Source: an uncultured Comamonadaceae bacterium (GTDB lineage: Bacteria > Pseudomonadota > Gammaproteobacteria > Burkholderiales > Burkholderiaceae). Taken from it: a stretch of 29,183 nt of DNA. The position numbers and the translations under genes were made by a program. The stretch lies in contig CAMLSD010000065.1 in the NCBI GenBank assembly GCA_946482595.1, forward strand, positions 1 to 29,183. The letters run 5' to 3'. Of the stretch, positions 16,142 to 23,411 are shown one piece after another; positions within the stretch are counted from its first letter, which is position 1; every line of letters begins with the position of its first letter. The notes beneath the pieces are model-generated. The model searched no databases. It was not told where the DNA came from and was given only the letters and a program-made list of their open reading frames with translations.

Positions 16142-17122
16142 TCAGGTGGGCGGACCCTGAAGATAGGGCGGGCCGTCGCTCTGGGCATCGGGCAGCGTGC
16201 CCGTGTTGTCGACGGAGAAATAGCGGAATGTGTAGTGGCTCTGGCCGGCCTCGATTTCCAGGCGGTCCCCGTCGGCGTCGATCACGGCGAGGTCACCGCT
16301 GGCGGGCAGGCCCTCCTCGCTGAAGCTGAAGGGCGCATCCTGCTTCAGCACGAATGTTTGTCCGTCCAGGCCCAGCGCCCCGACGAAGCTGGCCGTGTCC
16401 ATGCCGTAAGGGGTGCGCCGGTAGGTCGCCGTGAAGTCCCACTGGTAGCTCCGCTCGGCCATCGTGACGCGCATCTCGTGAAACGCCATGGCCAGCTGTT
16501 CGCCTCCCGCGGCGCGGTCGATCGTCAGGACCACGCGAGCCGTGCCGCTGTAGCGCAGAGCCTGGTTGCCTAGACGGTCGAAGACGAATTCCAGCTCGGC
16601 CGCCTGCACCTGACCGAACGACGCGAGTCCGATCACGCGCATGGTCTGATCACCGCTGACGATCTCGCCGCCCATGACACATCCGACGTAGCTCATCACG
16701 ACGGCATCGCCGGTCGACAGCACGCCATTGCCATCCCGGTCGAAGATGCTTCCGGTCGTGTAACCCCCTTCGGCGCAGGGTTCGCCGACAGGGTAGACAT
16801 CCAGATGCTGCTCGGGTGGCGGCGGCAGCGAAGTGTTCAGGGCCTGCCCGAGCAGGTGCGGCGTGCCGTTGACGGACCATCCTCGCGACACGCTGCGCAC
16901 GGCGACGGGAACCGCCTCGATGGCCAGACTCGCGAAACCGGCTGCGTCGAGCACTCTCACCACGTCGGCACCGACACTGGCGTAGTTGCCGATGGTGAGG
17001 TCTCCCGTTGGGCGAGGATCGTCGGCCGCGACATCGGGCCCGTTGTCATCGCCTCCGCCGCAGGTGCTCAGCGTCAGCATCGTGATCAGCATCATCGTCA
17101 GCAGCACGGGGTGGTTTCGCAT
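16142..17122 (-). CDS. Secreted or lipid-anchored hypothetical protein with an EF-hand-like loop
   Basis: A 326-residue exported protein of unknown function. The N-terminus (MRNHPVLLTMMLITMLTLST, then CGGGDDN) is a signal peptide ending in a cysteine; the Thr before the Cys is unusual for a lipobox, so lipidation is uncertain. Mature residues are rich in beta-strand patterns. DRDGNGVLSTGD, a 12-residue calcium-loop pattern, lies near residue 138. Two cysteine-containing stretches (GEPCAEGG and GCVMGGE) could form a disulfide. ATG 17122 is preferred over the ATG ten codons upstream because the signal peptide starts here. No close family was recognised. Confidence 0.65.
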   Translation of the reverse strand: MRNHPVLLTMMLITMLTLSTCGGGDDNGPDVAADDPRPTGDLTIGNYASVGADVVRVLDAAGFASLAIEAVPVAVRSVSRGWSVNGTPHLLGQALNTSLPPPPEQHLDVYPVGEPCAEGGYTTGSIFDRDGNGVLSTGDAVVMSYVGCVMGGEIVSGDQTMRVIGLASFGQVQAAELEFVFDRLGNQALRYSGTARVVLTIDRAAGGEQLAMAFHEMRVTMAERSYQWDFTATYRRTPYGMDTASFVGALGLDGQTFVLKQDAPFSFSEEGLPASGDLAVIDADGDRLEIEAGQSHYTFRYFSVDNTGTLPDAQSDGPPYLQGPPT

Positions 17123-17204
17123 CGGGTCCTCCGGCCGCCACTGCGGCGCCATCCGAACGGGCTGTGCATCTCAAGTGGGCCGAAGCACGGAGATGCGATC
17201 CGAT

Positions 17205-17672
17205 TCAACGGTGCCCTTCGGGCGGAAACTCGACCCACGCAGCAGGATCGATGCGCTGCTCGAGCTCCTTCAGGCTGCAGGACGTGAGGTCCAGATCGAA
17301 ACTGTGGGCAGGCAGTCGGCGTGCATACGCACCCAGTGCATGCCGCAGATCACCCAGGAACGGTGAAGACACCACCAGCACCAGCGACGCATAGCTCGAG
17401 GCATTCAGGGCGGACTCGATCGCGTCGGCCAGCCGGTGTGCGAACTGCTGGTGACGTTTGCGGCGCGGGTCGAGTCGCGGCTCGAATGCAATCCCGCCGG
17501 GTCGATGGTCGCTGCTGCCATGGCCGGGCCGGTCGGGCATCAACTCGCTGCCATGACTCCGGCCGAGTGCGTCCACGAACGATGCCAGTTCAACCAGCGG
17601 TTCGGCGCGTGAAGCGCGGCTGAGCAGGCGCGCCTCGGTGGCGTTGGCAATCACGACGAGTCTGGGCTTCAT
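17205..17672 (-). CDS. Host-attachment (AtsE-like) family protein
   Basis: A 155-residue cytosolic protein of the family named for an Agrobacterium protein needed for attachment to host cells. Visible: MKPRLVVIANATEARLLSRA at the N-terminus, SELMPDRPGHGSS in the middle, DPRRKRHQQFAHRLADAIES, and LVVSSPFLGDLRHALG, the family's ApprfLGxLR segment. The fold resembles release-factor-like domains; the true role in most bacteria is unknown. The start has no Shine-Dalgarno: instead GGCCCCGC lies directly before the ATG, and a strongly structured leader lies upstream. Confidence 0.72.
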   Translation of the reverse strand: MKPRLVVIANATEARLLSRASRAEPLVELASFVDALGRSHGSELMPDRPGHGSSDHRPGGIAFEPRLDPRRKRHQQFAHRLADAIESALNASSYASLVLVVSSPFLGDLRHALGAYARRLPAHSFDLDLTSCSLKELEQRIDPAAWVEFPPEGHR

Positions 17673-17673
17673 G

Positions 17674-17773
17674 GCGGGGCCTGCACTGTGGTTGACGTGA
17701 CCCTTTGCCGAAGGGTCGGGACGGATCTGCGGGGCCAGGGCGCCGCTTTTCAGACGGCCGGGCCCCGCAGATC
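17674..17773 (-). promoter_or_regulatory. Structured leader of the attachment-protein gene
   Basis: Two perfect inverted repeats lie upstream of the start at 17672. The outer one has 13-bp arms (GATCTGCGGGGCC at 17724-17736, its complement at 17761-17773, 24-bp loop). The inner one has 7-bp arms (17699-17705 and 17711-17717, 5-bp loop). The sequence next to the start codon (17674-17681) is another copy of the GGCCCCGC core, so the 5' arm in RNA could pair either with its own partner or with the start region. Regulation is inferred, not shown. Confidence 0.4.
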
Positions 17774-17903
17774 AATCTAGGGCGCATTCGTGCGGGCTGA
17801 TTGCGTGTTGTCAAGGCAGGCCGCTGTTTCCGGCCGGTGATGGGTGCCGACGCACCGGCGCCCGGCGGCAGGCGTGGTGCGCGGTGTCCTTTCAGTCGTG
17901 CCC

Positions 17904-17917
17904 TTGAGAAAACTCAG
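17904..17917. promoter_or_regulatory. FNR/DNR-like box TTGAGAAAACTCAG (nitroreductase upstream region)
   Basis: Palindromic TTGAG-AAAA-CTCAG with only the last base off TTGA-N6-TCAA. It lies 219 bp upstream of the nitroreductase. The -10 candidate near 17940-17945 is weak. The rest of the gene-free stretch 17673-18135 holds the leader hairpins described separately and nothing else I recognise. Confidence 0.45.
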
Positions 17918-18135
17918 CGCAGCGCCAGTGCCTTGGCCGCACTGTAGCCACTGAGCTGCGCGAGGCAGGTCCTGAGCCGACATGAGCAGGGCCTTCCGTC
18001 CAGGGCCGGTGTGGCGAACCAGCCAGTGCCTGCCGATGGCATTGGCCTTCGATACGGTTCACAAACGCCAGGCGCCAGTGCAGCCTGGGCTGGCCGCTGG
18101 CGCAGCGACTCCTTGACTGACGTGCTGGAGACCGC

Positions 18136-18780
18136 ATGAACACGTTGAGCAAACTGGTACTGGGCGCCATGGGCGCCTTGCGGCCTGCACCGGTGCTGGG
18201 CGGCACCGCGACCAAGGTGATTGAACTGCCAGCCGTGCGGCACGACGTGGATGCCCCGCTGATGCAGGCGCTGACGCGCCGTTGCTCGACGCGCGCCTAT
18301 CGCAGCGATGCGCTGGATCGACAGTTGCTGTCCAACCTGCTGTGGGCCGCCTGGGGCGTCAACCGGCCGGATGGCGGGCGCACGGCGCCGTCGGCGCTGA
18401 ATGCGCAGGAGATTCTCCTGTACGTGGCGATGGCCGATGGCGCCTGGCTCTACGATGCTTCGACCCATCAGCTCCATCTGGCTGCCGGCGTTGACCTTCG
18501 CCGGGTCACCGGCTACCAGGACTTCGTCGACGAGGCTCCCCTGGACCTGGTGTACGTGGCAGACCACTCGCGAATGAAGCTCGTTCCGGTCGCCCATCGC
18601 GAGGCCTTTGCCTGTGTCGCTGCCGGTGCCATTGCGCAGAACGTCTACCTGATGTGCGCCGCCAGCGGTCTGGGCACGGTCCTGCGGGCCTGGATCGATC
18701 GGGAGGCCATCGCGCAGGCGCTCGGGTTGCCGCATGAACAGCAGGTGCTGCTGTCGCAGACGGTGGGCCATGCCCGTTGA
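18136..18780 (+). CDS. Nitroreductase-family (SagB-like) flavoprotein
   Basis: A 214-residue FMN-binding oxidoreductase. RRCSTRAYRSDALDRQLLSN (residues 49-68) is the N-terminal nitroreductase motif that binds the FMN phosphate, followed by LLWAAWGVNRPDGGRTAPSA and a C-terminal AAGAIAQNVYLMCAASGLGT helix-loop, both typical. The first 25 residues resemble a short hydrophobic leader, so export is possible. GGAG lies 7 bp before the ATG. The natural substrate of such proteins is mostly unknown. It is followed by the ribosome hibernation factor, probably as one transcript. Confidence 0.85.
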   Translation: MNTLSKLVLGAMGALRPAPVLGGTATKVIELPAVRHDVDAPLMQALTRRCSTRAYRSDALDRQLLSNLLWAAWGVNRPDGGRTAPSALNAQEILLYVAMADGAWLYDASTHQLHLAAGVDLRRVTGYQDFVDEAPLDLVYVADHSRMKLVPVAHREAFACVAAGAIAQNVYLMCAASGLGTVLRAWIDREAIAQALGLPHEQQVLLSQTVGHAR

Positions 18781-18796
18781 TGTCAGGAGTGCACTC

Positions 18797-19114
18797 ATGA
18801 AGGAACCCCCGCGGATCCAGTTCCATGGCATGGCGTACTGTGAGGCGCTTGATGCACAGGCGCGTGAACAAGCCAGCCACCTTGATCACCAATGTCGCCA
18901 CCTGACCTCCTGTCAGGTCGACTTCGAGGTGCCGCACAAGCATCGCCAGCTCGGGCGACCCTTCTCGGTCCGCGTCGGCCTCACACTTGAAGGGCACGAG
19001 CTGCTGGTGGGGCGCCTGCACCCCGAGGACGCGTCGGTGGCCTTGCACAACGCGTTCGACAGCCTGAAACGGCACCTGGCCGATGTGGTCGACCCGGGGC
19101 GCCCCGCGCGGTGA
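18797..19114 (+). CDS. HPF/RaiA-type ribosome hibernation promoting factor
   Basis: A 105-residue short-form S30AE-family protein. It has the family's pattern of an N-terminal strand (IQFHGMAYCEALDAQAREQA), a long helix, then paired strands (CQVDFEVPHKHRQLGRPFSV, RVGLTLEGHELLVGR) and a final helix (SVALHNAFDSLKRHL). Such proteins bind the decoding site of the 30S subunit and silence ribosomes in starvation or low oxygen. AGGAG lies 8 bp before the ATG, 16 bp after the nitroreductase stop, so it is probably co-transcribed. Confidence 0.8.
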   Translation: MKEPPRIQFHGMAYCEALDAQAREQASHLDHQCRHLTSCQVDFEVPHKHRQLGRPFSVRVGLTLEGHELLVGRLHPEDASVALHNAFDSLKRHLADVVDPGRPAR

Positions 19115-19144
19115 GGCGAGTGGTGTCGGCATCGTCGCTGCGGG

Positions 19145-19158
19145 TTGCGCAGGCTCAA
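19145..19158. promoter_or_regulatory. FNR/DNR-like box TTGCGCAGGCTCAA (phasin-like gene promoter)
   Basis: Differs at one position from the reverse complement of the box at 9402. CACAGT at 19180-19185 is centred exactly 31 bp downstream. It lies 57 bp before the start of the phasin-like gene. Confidence 0.55.
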
Positions 19159-19214
19159 CCAGGCGGCTGGCGTACGACGCACAGTGATGCCCTCACTCCA
19201 TCGGAAGGAACCCC

Positions 19215-19718
19215 ATGAGCGAACGATCTGGAACGCCAATGCCTGCCGACGCGGCCCGCCCCGACGATCTCGCGCAGACCTTGCTTGCCGGGGCATCGGA
19301 GATGATTGCGGATTCGGCTCAAGTGCCTTACCGCTGGCTCAGCTGGCTCAGCGAATCCCAGCAGGCCCAATTGCGGCACGTGATGCAATGCTGCGAAGAC
19401 ATTCAGTGCGCCGTCGATGCCGCCGACCAGGCCCGCGACGGGTCCGCATTCTTCGATGTGCACAACCAGTTGCTGTCCCGCCTGACCGTGCATGCCCTGG
19501 GCGCACAACGACATCAGCTCGCCACCTTGCTGTCGCTTCAGGCGGAGTTGAGCGAGGCCGTCAACCGCGGCATGGGCGTCGTCGCGTGGCCGGCAGGTCT
19601 GCCCGACCTGCCCGAAGGCTGCGATCCCCTCACGCTGCACGATCAGCTGAGCGAAGGCGTTGACGCCTGGCTTCGGCAATGGCAGGTGGCCCTGAACGGG
19701 CAGCGCGCAGTGCAATGA
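19215..19718 (+). CDS. Phasin-like alpha-helical hypothetical protein
   Basis: A 167-residue, almost wholly helical cytosolic protein without signal or membrane segment. The pattern of amphipathic helices (PYRWLSWLSESQQAQLRHVM, FFDVHNQLLSRLTVHALGAQ, LATLLSLQAELSEAVNRG) recalls phasins that coat polyhydroxyalkanoate granules, but the match is by eye and weak. GGAAGGAA precedes the ATG by 5 bp. An FNR-like box upstream and neighbours for ribosome hibernation and redox stress fit a storage or survival role. The gene converges on the response regulator 6 bp away. Confidence 0.55.
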   Translation: MSERSGTPMPADAARPDDLAQTLLAGASEMIADSAQVPYRWLSWLSESQQAQLRHVMQCCEDIQCAVDAADQARDGSAFFDVHNQLLSRLTVHALGAQRHQLATLLSLQAELSEAVNRGMGVVAWPAGLPDLPEGCDPLTLHDQLSEGVDAWLRQWQVALNGQRAVQ

Positions 19719-19724
19719 CTGCGG

Positions 19725-20375
19725 TCACTGCGAAGGGTTGTCCTCGAACAGTCTGTGCGTCAGCCCGTACCGTATCAGGGCGGCCGTGCTGTCGAGGTGC
19801 ATCTTCTCAAGGATGCGGCTCTTGTGGGTGCTGACTGTCTTGACAGACAGGTGGAGTGCATCTGCGATGTCTGTCAGCCGTTTGCCTGCCACGATCAGCC
19901 GGAAGACCTCGAACTCGCGGTCACTCAGCAGCGTGTGCAGCGGGGCCTCGCGCAGTCCGTTGAGTTCGATCGCGATGCGCTCGGCCAGGGCCGGCGAAAC
20001 GTAGGCGCCGCCAGAGGCCACCTTGCGAACGGCACCCACCAGCTGGTCGGTGGCGCAGTCCTTGGTCATGTAGCCATTGGCGCCGGCGCGGAAGGCACGC
20101 AAGGCATATTGCTCCTCGGCGTGCATCGTGAGCACCAGCACCGGCAGCGCCGGGAACTCGGTCTTGAACCGACGCACCAGGTCAATCCCGGACAGGCCGG
20201 GCATGGTGAGGTCCGTCACGACCAGGTCAAACTGTGCCTGCCTTGCGGCCTCAAGCGCGGCGTGTCCGCTGTCCGCCTCGCCTGTGACGCGAATGTCGGC
20301 ACAAGCTTCGAGCACGCGGCGCAGTCCCTCCCGCACGAGGCGATGATCGTCGACGAGCAGCAGGGAGATGGTCAT
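19725..20375 (-). CDS. NarL/FixJ-family response regulator
   Basis: A 216-residue two-component DNA-binding regulator. Receiver domain at residues 1-120: acidic pocket LLLVDDHRLVREGL, phospho-acceptor Asp55 in VVTDLTMPGLSG, and conserved Lys in GYMTKD. LuxR/GerE helix-turn-helix at about 145-205: LSDREFEVFRLIVAGKRLTD and LHLSVKTVSTHKSRILEKM. Its ATG overlaps the stop of the upstream histidine kinase by 4 bp (ATGA), so the two are a cognate pair. Confidence 0.93.
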   Translation of the reverse strand: MTISLLLVDDHRLVREGLRRVLEACADIRVTGEADSGHAALEAARQAQFDLVVTDLTMPGLSGIDLVRRFKTEFPALPVLVLTMHAEEQYALRAFRAGANGYMTKDCATDQLVGAVRKVASGGAYVSPALAERIAIELNGLREAPLHTLLSDREFEVFRLIVAGKRLTDIADALHLSVKTVSTHKSRILEKMHLDSTAALIRYGLTHRLFEDNPSQ

Positions 20376-22168
20376 GAGCGTGCGTCCTCGGTGAGGGCAG
20401 CGGGGTGGTTGTTGGTCGGACCGACCAGCGGCAGCCGGATCTCGACACAGGCACCACCTCCGGCTGCCTTGGTGAGGTGAAGGGTGCCGCCCGCAAGGTC
20501 GGCACGCTCGCGCATGCCCAGCAGGCCGTGGGTGCCAGGCTTGGCCAGCACATCCGCCGAGAACCCTTGTCCATCGTCCTGCACGGTGACGATCACGTGG
20601 TCGTCATCCATGCGCAGACGGATGTCGACCTGTCGGGCGCGCGCATGGCGCGCCACATTCGTCAGGGCCTCCTGCACGAAGCGGTAGACGGTCGTCTTGG
20701 CATTCTCGTCGATGGTCTCGGGCAAGGCTTGCGCCTCGAGCCGGACCGCGATGCCAACGCGGCGCGACCAGTCCTTGGCCAGCCAGTCGATGGCAGCCTC
20801 GAGCCCCAGGTCGTCCAGCATGGGAGGCCGCAGGTCGGCAGCGATGCGGCGTACCGAGGCCACGGTCTGGTCGATGAGGCGCAGCAGTTCGGCGGCGCGC
20901 ACGTCGGCCTCACGTCGGCCGGTCGGACGACCGGCAATGGCCGCCACTTCCAGCTTGATGGCGGTGAGGTGCTGCCCCAGCTCATCGTGCAGTTCGCGGG
21001 CGATGTGCTGGCGTTCCCGCTCGCGTGCCCGGATCAGGTTGCGCGACAGGCGGCGCAACTGCTCGCGTGACTGCTCGAGCAGCAGATCGATCTGCTTGCG
21101 GGCCGTGATGTCCCGAAGCACCACCTGCATCGTGGTGCTGCCGTGGTCAGGCAGTGCGGCATGGAGCAACTCGACGTCACGGGTCTGGCCATCCAGCCGC
21201 CTGATCTTCACCTCGTGGATTGTCGGCGCCTCGCCCAGGCGCTCGCCCCCACTCGATCGAGCGGTCTCGTCGCCTTCAGTGTCGAGCAGTTCATGGAAAC
21301 GCCGCCCCAGCAGGTCAGCCGATGTCTGTGCGCCCAGCAGGTCGCACAGAGCCTGGTTGGTCAGGCTGATGCGGCCTGCTTCGGTGATGCAGATGGCGTT
21401 GGGGCAGAGTTCGACCGTTGTGCGGTAGCGATCCTTCAATTGCCGCAGCTCTGCCTCGGCCTGGTGGCGTGCCGTCACGTCGCGCAGCATGACCGTCATG
21501 ATCGTGTGTGCGCCGTCAGCGGCACGCTCCGTGAACTGCGAGATGGAAGCCTCGACGGTGAATTCCTGCCCATCAGCGCGCAGGGCCTGCACGGCGCGCC
21601 CCGATCGCATGGCCCGCATCTCGTCGCGCGAGGTCACAAACGACTCAACATGCGTGCGGTGTGCCTGGCGCAGACGGGCAGGGATGAAGCGTGAGATGTC
21701 AGTGCCCAGGGCGAGCCGGGCCGGACAGCCGAACATGCGTTCGGCCGCCGGGTTGAACAGCACGATGTGTTGAGACGCATCGATCGAGATGATCGCGTCC
21801 AGCGCACCGTCGATGATTGATGCACTGCGTGACTGCTCCAGCAGAAGGGAATCGGCCGACGCCCGTTCACGCGATTGCGATCGCCTGCGGCTGACCAGCA
21901 GCAGGCCGATCACCACCAGGGAAGTGGTCGTCAACGCAGCACCGCCGACGAAGAGCAGCAACCGCTCGGACTCGCCGCTGCGCTGCTCAAGGGCAGCACG
22001 ACCGATTGCAGCCGCTGACGGCACGGCATCGGGCGCAGCGGGGGCGGCGGTTTCATTGGCTGCCCGGGCTTGCGCGAACACCGCAAGGACGGCCGCCGCC
22101 ACGCTCACCCACCACCGCCATCGGGTGTGCTGGCGGGTGAGGACGGTGGCGTGAGTCGGCGGCAGCAT
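20372..22168 (-). CDS. NarX-type PAS-containing sensor histidine kinase
   Basis: Inner-membrane kinase of 598 residues. A first hydrophobic segment at about 15-35 and a second at about 80-103 (LLLFVGGAALTTTSLVVIGL) flank a short periplasmic part. Two PAS domains follow (SIIDGALDAIISIDASQHIV and TTVELCPNAICITEAGRISL). Then comes a HisKA_3 dimerisation domain with the phospho-acceptor His394 in HIARELHDELGQHLTAIKLE, and an HATPase_c domain with HARARQVDIRL, VQDDGQGF and THGLLGMRERADLAGG. The frame is open to a TTG at 22255, but the ATG at 22168 fits the signal-anchor. PAS sensing is plausible, but no cofactor ligand can be named. Confidence 0.92.
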   Translation of the reverse strand: MLPPTHATVLTRQHTRWRWWVSVAAAVLAVFAQARAANETAAPAAPDAVPSAAAIGRAALEQRSGESERLLLFVGGAALTTTSLVVIGLLLVSRRRSQSRERASADSLLLEQSRSASIIDGALDAIISIDASQHIVLFNPAAERMFGCPARLALGTDISRFIPARLRQAHRTHVESFVTSRDEMRAMRSGRAVQALRADGQEFTVEASISQFTERAADGAHTIMTVMLRDVTARHQAEAELRQLKDRYRTTVELCPNAICITEAGRISLTNQALCDLLGAQTSADLLGRRFHELLDTEGDETARSSGGERLGEAPTIHEVKIRRLDGQTRDVELLHAALPDHGSTTMQVVLRDITARKQIDLLLEQSREQLRRLSRNLIRARERERQHIARELHDELGQHLTAIKLEVAAIAGRPTGRREADVRAAELLRLIDQTVASVRRIAADLRPPMLDDLGLEAAIDWLAKDWSRRVGIAVRLEAQALPETIDENAKTTVYRFVQEALTNVARHARARQVDIRLRMDDDHVIVTVQDDGQGFSADVLAKPGTHGLLGMRERADLAGGTLHLTKAAGGGACVEIRLPLVGPTNNHPAALTEDARS

Positions 22169-22241
22169 CGCGATGCGGGCACAAGCAGATGAGTGTGATT
22201 TCCATCGTAGGGCCGGCGCCGGGGCGCGCCAAGCGGGCGCC

Positions 22242-22255
22242 TTGCGCCATGTCAA
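22242..22255. promoter_or_regulatory. FNR/DNR-like box TTGCGCCATGTCAA (kinase/regulator intergenic region)
   Basis: TTGC-N6-TCAA, 74 bp upstream of the kinase start. The best -10 candidate for the kinase (TACGAT, 22204-22209 on the minus strand) lies 42 bp from the box centre, so the geometry is not the class II one seen elsewhere. Confidence 0.4.
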
Positions 22256-22258
22256 TTT

Positions 22259-22339
22259 GTGAGCGCCCCCAGGGCCGGGCTGCGCCCAGCCCGCCCCCCG
22301 CGGGGGTCAAGGAAACTTGGGGCGGCCCGGCGTTTCCTT
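22259..22339. repeat. 81-bp structured repeat, locus B unit 1
   Basis: Same unit as at 15949, here between divergent genes. The CCCCC/GGGGG stem and the AAGGAAAC/GTTTCCTT stem are kept, while the first stem has shifted to GGGC/GCCC around TGC. Confidence 0.85.
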
Positions 22340-22377
22340 GTGAGCGTCCCCAGGGCCGGGCTGCGCCCAGCCCGCCC
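22340..22377. repeat. 81-bp structured repeat, locus B unit 2, truncated
   Basis: Second tandem copy with the same 81-bp period. It matches unit 1 for about 38 bp, through the first stem, and then stops. Confidence 0.75.
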
Positions 22378-22408
22378 GGCGCACCACCCATGTTCGCACC
22401 CGTGGTGA

Positions 22409-22424
22409 TTCGGAATATTCCGAA
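22409..22424. promoter_or_regulatory. Perfect 16-bp palindrome TTCGGAATATTCCGAA
   Basis: Perfect inverted repeat 121 bp upstream of the CRP/FNR-family gene, followed 8 bp later by a partial copy (TCGGAAAT, 22432-22439). It is a likely operator for a dimeric regulator not identified here. The sequence is unlike the TTGA boxes of the window. The rest of 22169-22544 holds the repeats and the FNR-like box. Confidence 0.5.
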
Positions 22425-22544
22425 CGATCTGTCGGAAATCAGCGTCATGCCGCGCCTGTGCGCCGACAAATTGACGCAGCGCCGGCCGATGCACAAGCTG
22501 CGGTCGTCAGGTCACAGTCGCCATCACAGCGATGGAGGTTGTTC

Positions 22545-23381
22545 ATGCAGATTGATGACGCAAGCGTTGAATCCCTGGCCATGACGGCAAGATGCAGCGG
22601 GTCGGACCTGTTGCGATGGGCGGGCATGGCATCGTCGGCGGGCCAGTTGACCGATCCTGTCCAGTTTGCGACCCGTCGCGTGCGCGCAGGCGCCAGCCTC
22701 GTGCACCAGGGAGCCGCCCTCGACAGCCTGTACTTCGTGACGTCCGGCACGCTGAAGGTGTTTCACATGGACCTGGACGGCTATGAGCAGATCCAGGCCT
22801 TCCTGTTGCGTGGCGACGTGCTGGGGCTCGACGGGGCCTACGAAGGTGTGCACAAGAGCGGCGCCGTGGCGCTCGAGGACTCGACGGTGGCCATCCTGCC
22901 GCTTCACGAATGGGTGCGCCTGGGGCATGCGATCCCGGCGTTCGAGCAACTGATGCTTCAGGCGACGGCGCGTGAACTCGTGCGACGCAGCGCAACCCTG
23001 GAGGTGCTGGCGGCCGTCGGCGCGGAGGTGCGTGTTGCACGATTCCTGCTGCAGATGTCAAAGCGCCAGGCGCAGCTCGGGTACTCGCCGCGCCGCCTGG
23101 TGCTGCGCATGAGGCGACGTGACATCGCCAGCTACCTGGGGGTGGCCCACGAGACGGTGAGCCGTTCGCTTTCTGCTCTGGCCGACTGGGGCTACATCAA
23201 GGTCATGCACCGGGAGATCGACCTGCTCGACGAACCCGGACTGGACGCCTTCCAGCAATCCACCCGGTGCCCGGGCGCGGTGCGTGCCCCGCGCGTCGGC
23301 GCTGGCGGCTGGCGCAGGCCCCTGCCGCGAGCTGGTGCACTTGCATCGCATCTGCCGAGCCCGGCGGCAGTCGTATCCTGA
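22545..23381 (+). CDS. CRP/FNR-family transcriptional regulator, DNR-like
   Basis: A 278-residue regulator. A cyclic-nucleotide-type sensor domain spans about residues 40-150 (LVHQGAALDSLYFVTSGTLK, FLLRGDVLGLDG), then a dimer helix, then a winged helix with RRRDIASYLGVAHETVSRSL. The E..SR pattern in HETVSR is the one FNR uses to read TTGA half-sites. The FNR cluster cysteines are absent: only Cys17 lies in the N-terminal region. This fits a DNR-like or otherwise cluster-free sensor. The start at 22545 has GGAGG 7 bp upstream; the longer frame to 22458 is not needed. An unusual tail of about 50 residues, rich in Pro, Arg and Ala, follows the DNA-binding domain. It is the prime candidate to bind the eight TTGA boxes. 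Confidence 0.88.
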   Translation: MQIDDASVESLAMTARCSGSDLLRWAGMASSAGQLTDPVQFATRRVRAGASLVHQGAALDSLYFVTSGTLKVFHMDLDGYEQIQAFLLRGDVLGLDGAYEGVHKSGAVALEDSTVAILPLHEWVRLGHAIPAFEQLMLQATARELVRRSATLEVLAAVGAEVRVARFLLQMSKRQAQLGYSPRRLVLRMRRRDIASYLGVAHETVSRSLSALADWGYIKVMHREIDLLDEPGLDAFQQSTRCPGAVRAPRVGAGGWRRPLPRAGALASHLPSPAAVVS

Positions 23382-23411
23382 GCACAAGGTGGTGGTGCGA
23401 CGGGCGCCACC

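Noticed and set aside
19707..19731. Nested inverted repeats between the phasin-like gene and the response regulator as a bidirectional terminator
   Set aside because: Stems of 4-6 bp with bulges and no T-run; too weak to call.
22169..22255. N-terminal extension of the sensor kinase to a TTG at 22255
   Set aside because: The extra 29 residues are Arg/Ala-rich and would precede the membrane anchor; the ATG at 22168 gives a normal signal-anchor, and the extension would cover the FNR-like box.
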